Assembly (NCBI GenBank): GCA_000436695.1
Contig: HF992603.1
Span: forward strand, 31,180 to 41,312
Origin: Prevotella sp. CAG:1185
GTDB taxonomy: Bacteria > Bacteroidota > Bacteroidia > Bacteroidales > Bacteroidaceae
DNA: 10,133 bases
Direction of reading: 5' to 3'
Shown one piece after another: positions 8,105 through 10,133 of the stretch. The position numbers and the translations under genes are program-made. Position 1 is the first letter of the stretch. Each line of letters starts with the position of its first letter. The notes under the pieces were generated by a model. It made no database searches. It saw only the letters and a list, made by a program, of their open reading frames with translations, and was not told the origin of the DNA.

Positions 8105-9034
8105 CTATCTTCTGATGAACTTCTTTCCGTTCTGTATCAGTATGCCTTTAGCGTTCTTGCTGACGCGCTGTCCTGCAAGGTTGTATATAGGAGCGTCGGC
8201 ATTGATTTCAGACGAAGTTATTTCGCTTACGCCGCTTGTTCCTGCCTCAAACTCAACATCTCTCAGGCCAAGCTGTGCGCTGTGAAGGAACACCATGTAT
8301 GTCTGGTTGGCTTTCATTGGTATTTGCAGCCATCCCCATATAGCCTGACTGCCGCCTTTATTGCCCCATATATAGAGATCGTCGCCTTCAGTTCCCTTTG
8401 TAGGTATGCTCATGTTATATTCTTTTGAGCCGTCTTCTTTATTTACGCCGTTCTCATATCCGCCCAGTGTGTAGTCTACGTTAGGTGTCAGCGCCTTCTG
8501 TGTCTCTTTGTCTACAACGAAGAGCTTGCGGTTGCCTTTGTTGATCCATACTCCGATAACGAGAGTGCCTTCGGATTTTGCGTTAAACTCATAGTAAAGT
8601 CCCGACACGGGCAGACCTTTGCTTCCGTCCGGCTCATAATATTCGTATGCAGGGCGATAGTTGCCTGTTGGAACGCCGTCGGTTACAATCTCTTCAGCCG
8701 TCAGTTTTACGTATGGGTTACCGGTTCCGTTTATATAAGGAAACTCGATGTCGCCCTGGTTGCCTGTTTTCCATTCAATGGCATTCCATTCTGACACGTT
8801 GGCGTCTTTGTCAATCACACTAGGAGTGGTTCCGCCTACGGCTGTCATTGTAATGTTGTTCAAATTTATTGTTACTACAGATTTTCCGTTCTGAGTATCA
8901 ATTACGGCATTCTGAAATTCATTTGCCATAACTACATTTCCGTCTGCGTCATAAGTTGCTGCTGCATAATAGTCCTGTGCGTTGGCACTTATCGCTGCGA
9001 GCGCAACGGCTACTAAAGTAAAGATTTTTTTCAT
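8105..9034 (-). CDS. Secreted protein of unknown function with type IX-like C-terminal tail (309 aa)
   Basis: The N-terminus MKKIFTLVAVALAAISANAQ is a clear signal peptide with cleavage expected after ANA (residue 19) and no lipobox cysteine. The mature part (20-265) is rich in beta-forming and aromatic residues, with tryptophans at 83, 88, 163, 223, 233 and 235, and has no catalytic motif that I recognise. The last 30 residues, APIYNLAGQRVSKNAKGI then LIQNGKKFIRR, match the pattern 'Y-N-x-x-G-Q-R-V, basic, K-G-I-x-I-x-N-G-K-K' of short C-terminal sorting tails seen widely in Prevotella and related to type IX secretion signals. This implies export across the outer membrane or surface attachment, by inference. 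It has its own terminator and is separated from the glycan operon by 582 bases. The tryptophan-rich beta composition would suit a carbohydrate-binding module, but this is only a guess. Confidence 0.85.
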   Translation of the reverse strand: MKKIFTLVAVALAAISANAQDYYAAATYDADGNVVMANEFQNAVIDTQNGKSVVTINLNNITMTAVGGTTPSVIDKDANVSEWNAIEWKTGNQGDIEFPYINGTGNPYVKLTAEEIVTDGVPTGNYRPAYEYYEPDGSKGLPVSGLYYEFNAKSEGTLVIGVWINKGNRKLFVVDKETQKALTPNVDYTLGGYENGVNKEDGSKEYNMSIPTKGTEGDDLYIWGNKGGSQAIWGWLQIPMKANQTYMVFLHSAQLGLRDVEFEAGTSGVSEITSSEINADAPIYNLAGQRVSKNAKGILIQNGKKFIRR

Positions 9035-9307
9035 AAGCTAATTTATTAAAGTTAATAGATTTGTCATAGATTATTTATCAGAAAAACGTTTTCACATTTT
9101 CTTTGTACCCAAAGAATAAAATCATGTTAACCTATTTTAACTAACTGCGCAGTGTTGAGTGATGAATTAAAAGCGAAAGATTAAAATTTGGTTTTATGTG
9201 ATGATGATAAAGGCTTGTAAGGCAAACATCTTCAAATAGAATCATAATCGGCTAAAGCCGGTGTGAGTTTTGCTATAGCGCATTATCCGTCTGAATTTAT
9301 TTTTAGA
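9035..9307. other. Non-coding upstream region of the secreted-protein gene with decayed repeat pieces
   Basis: AT-rich, without a credible gene. It contains the second copy of CCTATTTTAAC (9131-9141), a perfect palindrome ACTGCGCAGT (9144-9153), a short CGGCT/AGCCG hairpin (9249-9260) and GCTATAGC (9272-9279). Pieces such as GAGTGATGA (9157-9165) and GTGTGAGTTTTGC (9260-9272) look like degraded copies of the end sequence of the large palindrome that follows. No convincing TAnnTTTG promoter was found on the minus strand. Confidence 0.5.
9131..9141 (-). promoter_or_regulatory. Shared upstream motif GTTAAAATAGG, secreted-protein copy
   Basis: Second exact copy of the 11-mer found at 7746-7756, in the same orientation and 97 bases upstream of the ATG at 9034. 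It lies within GTTAACCTATTTTAACTAAC. The role is unknown; it is listed because both copies precede genes for secreted or surface proteins. Confidence 0.25.
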
Positions 9308-9534
9308 AAAAACTCATCACTCGTCACAATAGCCTCTAACGCGCTGACAGTTAATGCTTTATAGTGTGATGAGCTGTTTTCCCGACTCGTCACGCTTGAA
9401 GTCAACCAAAATCAAGAATGGACACAAAAAGGACGATTTTTATTGATTGTGATGAGTTTGAAAATCAACTCGTCACACTATAACTGCTTGATGTCCAGAA
9501 TGTTGAGAGGCTTTGTGACGAGTGATGAGTTTTT
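9308..9534. repeat. Long imperfect palindrome with CTCRTCAC octamers (MITE-like or giant hairpin)
   Basis: The ends 9308-9329 and 9513-9534 are a perfect 22-base inverted repeat. Similarity continues inward with single-base indels (AGCCTCT-AAC against AGCCTCTCAAC). After a weaker stretch, 9360-9393 pairs with 9449-9482 (TATAGTGTGAYGAG at both outer ends). Only the centre, about 9400-9445, fails to pair well. The octamer CTCATCAC or CTCGTCAC occurs four times forward (9313, 9320, 9386, 9469) and four times reversed (9366, 9449, 9515, 9522). Weak pairing seems to extend outward to about 9291 and 9552. There is no transposase and no clear target duplication. It could be a non-autonomous transposable element, an intergenic recombination site or a very long RNA hairpin. 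Confidence 0.82.
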
Positions 9535-9588
9535 GCTGAAATTTTTTATTCTTTCGATAATCATTAAGGGGCTTGTTGGTAAGTTTCT

Positions 9589-9654
9589 CCAAAAGCATGC
9601 CTTTTGCATTGTAAAAGGCCACGTTTTATAGTCCAAAAGCATACCTTTTGCAAT
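9589..9654. repeat. Three tandem 22-base units with exact 11-base phasing of A/T-tracts
   Basis: The units are 9589-9610, 9611-9632 and 9633-9654. Units 1 and 3 share CCAAAAGCATRCCTTTTGCA and differ at only two positions. Unit 2 is diverged but keeps AAAAG and TTTT in register. The AAAA and TTTT runs start at 9591, 9602, 9613, 9624, 9635 and 9646, each 11 bases apart, about one helical turn. Each unit is also a small inverted repeat (CAAAAG/CTTTTG in units 1 and 3). Such phasing predicts bent DNA or a protein-binding array. I recall CAAAAGCATGCCTTTTG-like repeats from other Prevotella intergenic regions, which I cannot check here. Confidence 0.75.
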
Positions 9655-9962
9655 GCCGTTTGCCGTCTTTTATGTTATTGCTTTATTATCATGAATAAGT
9701 GAAGACAGAGTCGAGAGAGGTCGCCTGTGCAGTGCTCTGCAGAAGGTCTTTTAACTTTTATCATATTTCATTGGGGAAATTAAAAACCTTATTAATGCTA
9801 ATAGTCGGATTGCAATAAAGTGTTCTATTGATTTTCTTTTTCCCGCCTAAAGATAGGTATAATTTATTTGAAATGCAATATTTTATAGCCAATTGTATTT
9901 TTATTTGCTCATTTTTAACAAAACGTTTCTTTATATTTTACCTTTATATCATGATTCTCGGT
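9655..9962. other. AT-rich gap downstream of the RHS fragment, no gene seen
   Basis: Reading on the minus strand, this is the 308 bases that follow the stop of the RHS-like gene. I see no continuation of RHS sequence in any frame, no tRNA-like fold and no clear U-tailed hairpin. A TGCAG/CTGCA short inverted repeat occurs near 9729-9742. No immunity-type small gene is evident. Confidence 0.5.
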
Positions 9963-10133
9963 TTAAGATTCGCTAAAATGTTCTGTATTGGTCTTCACCA
10001 TGTACTTGCCATCCGCGTCATACCAGTAGTTCGTCACGAATCCGTCGTCGTCAGAGGCCAGCAGACGGTTCTCTTCGTCCCATTTCAGTTTGCGTTCATG
10101 GGCTTTCTCGTCTGTTGTTCCATCTTTCTTCGT
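9963..10133 (-). CDS. RHS/YD-repeat family protein, C-terminal end only (runs off right edge)
   Basis: The minus-strand frame is open from the right edge to a TAA at 9965-9963, giving 56 residues. It contains RKLKWDEENRLLASDDDGFV followed by TNYWYDADGKYMVK. The W-D-E-E-N-R-L and Y-D-A-D-G motifs are the hallmark of RHS/YD-repeat proteins, large cell-surface or secreted shells that often carry C-terminal toxins. In Bacteroidota relatives this point is normally followed by a long stretch and the RHS core ending near D-P-x-x-G-R-F. Here the protein stops 14 residues after YDADGK, with the tail MVKTNTEHFSES. It may therefore be truncated, an orphan RHS end or a decayed gene; the upstream part is outside the window. 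Confidence 0.75.
   Translation of the reverse strand, partial: TKKDGTTDEKAHERKLKWDEENRLLASDDDGFVTNYWYDADGKYMVKTNTEHFSES

Noticed and set aside
9056..9063. Plus-strand TAGATTTG, a match to the TAnnTTTG promoter consensus
   Set aside because: It points away from the secreted-protein gene toward a region with no plus-strand gene, and no -33 box accompanies it.
9443..9631. 62-codon plus-strand frame
   Set aside because: It crosses the right half of the palindrome and most of the 22-base repeat array, and its peptide shows no domain. Repeats explain the sequence better than coding.
9308..9654. CRISPR array
   Set aside because: The repeats are inverted or tandem without unique spacers of uniform length, and no cas gene is nearby.

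Overview
The window looks like a chromosomal segment of a Bacteroidota bacterium, most likely Prevotella or a close relative. This rests on three things: a SusC/SusD pair, signal peptides and lipoprotein signals of Bacteroidota style, and a secreted protein whose C-terminal tail resembles the Prevotella/Porphyromonas type IX sorting signal. Leaders lack Shine-Dalgarno sites and are A-rich, as is usual in this phylum. All recognisable genes lie on the minus strand.

Layout by coordinate: (1) 1-225 is the N-terminal part of a ThrE/YjjP-like threonine/serine exporter that runs off the left edge. (2) 226-487 is AT-rich. It holds a possible promoter for that gene and a strong intrinsic terminator that closes the next transcription unit. 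(3) 488-7522 is a compact three-gene polysaccharide-utilisation operon read right to left: a lipoprotein with a Fn3-like domain and a DUF4957/DUF5123-like beta-helix, then a SusC-like TonB-dependent transporter, then a large SusD-like lipoprotein. The gaps are only 29 and 31 bases. (4) 7523-8104 is non-coding: a long AT-rich leader for the operon, then the terminator of the next gene. (5) 8105-9034 encodes a 309-residue secreted protein with a type IX-like C-terminal tail. (6) 9035-9962 is a 928-base stretch with no credible gene. It holds a long imperfect palindrome (core 9308-9534) and an array with exact 11-base phasing of A/T-tracts (9589-9654). (7) 9963-10133 is the C-terminal end of an RHS/YD-repeat protein that stops much earlier after its YD motif than relatives usually do.

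Working together: the beta-helix lipoprotein and the SusD-like lipoprotein would capture a glycan at the cell surface, and the SusC-like channel would import oligosaccharides with TonB energy. DUF4957/DUF5123 proteins are, from memory, common in pectin-type loci, so a pectic substrate is a reasonable guess. The window itself contains no CAZyme and no sensor/regulator. The secreted protein at 8105-9034 might be an accessory factor or unrelated. The most unusual material is the repeat-rich gap at 9035-9962 beside the short-ended RHS gene.
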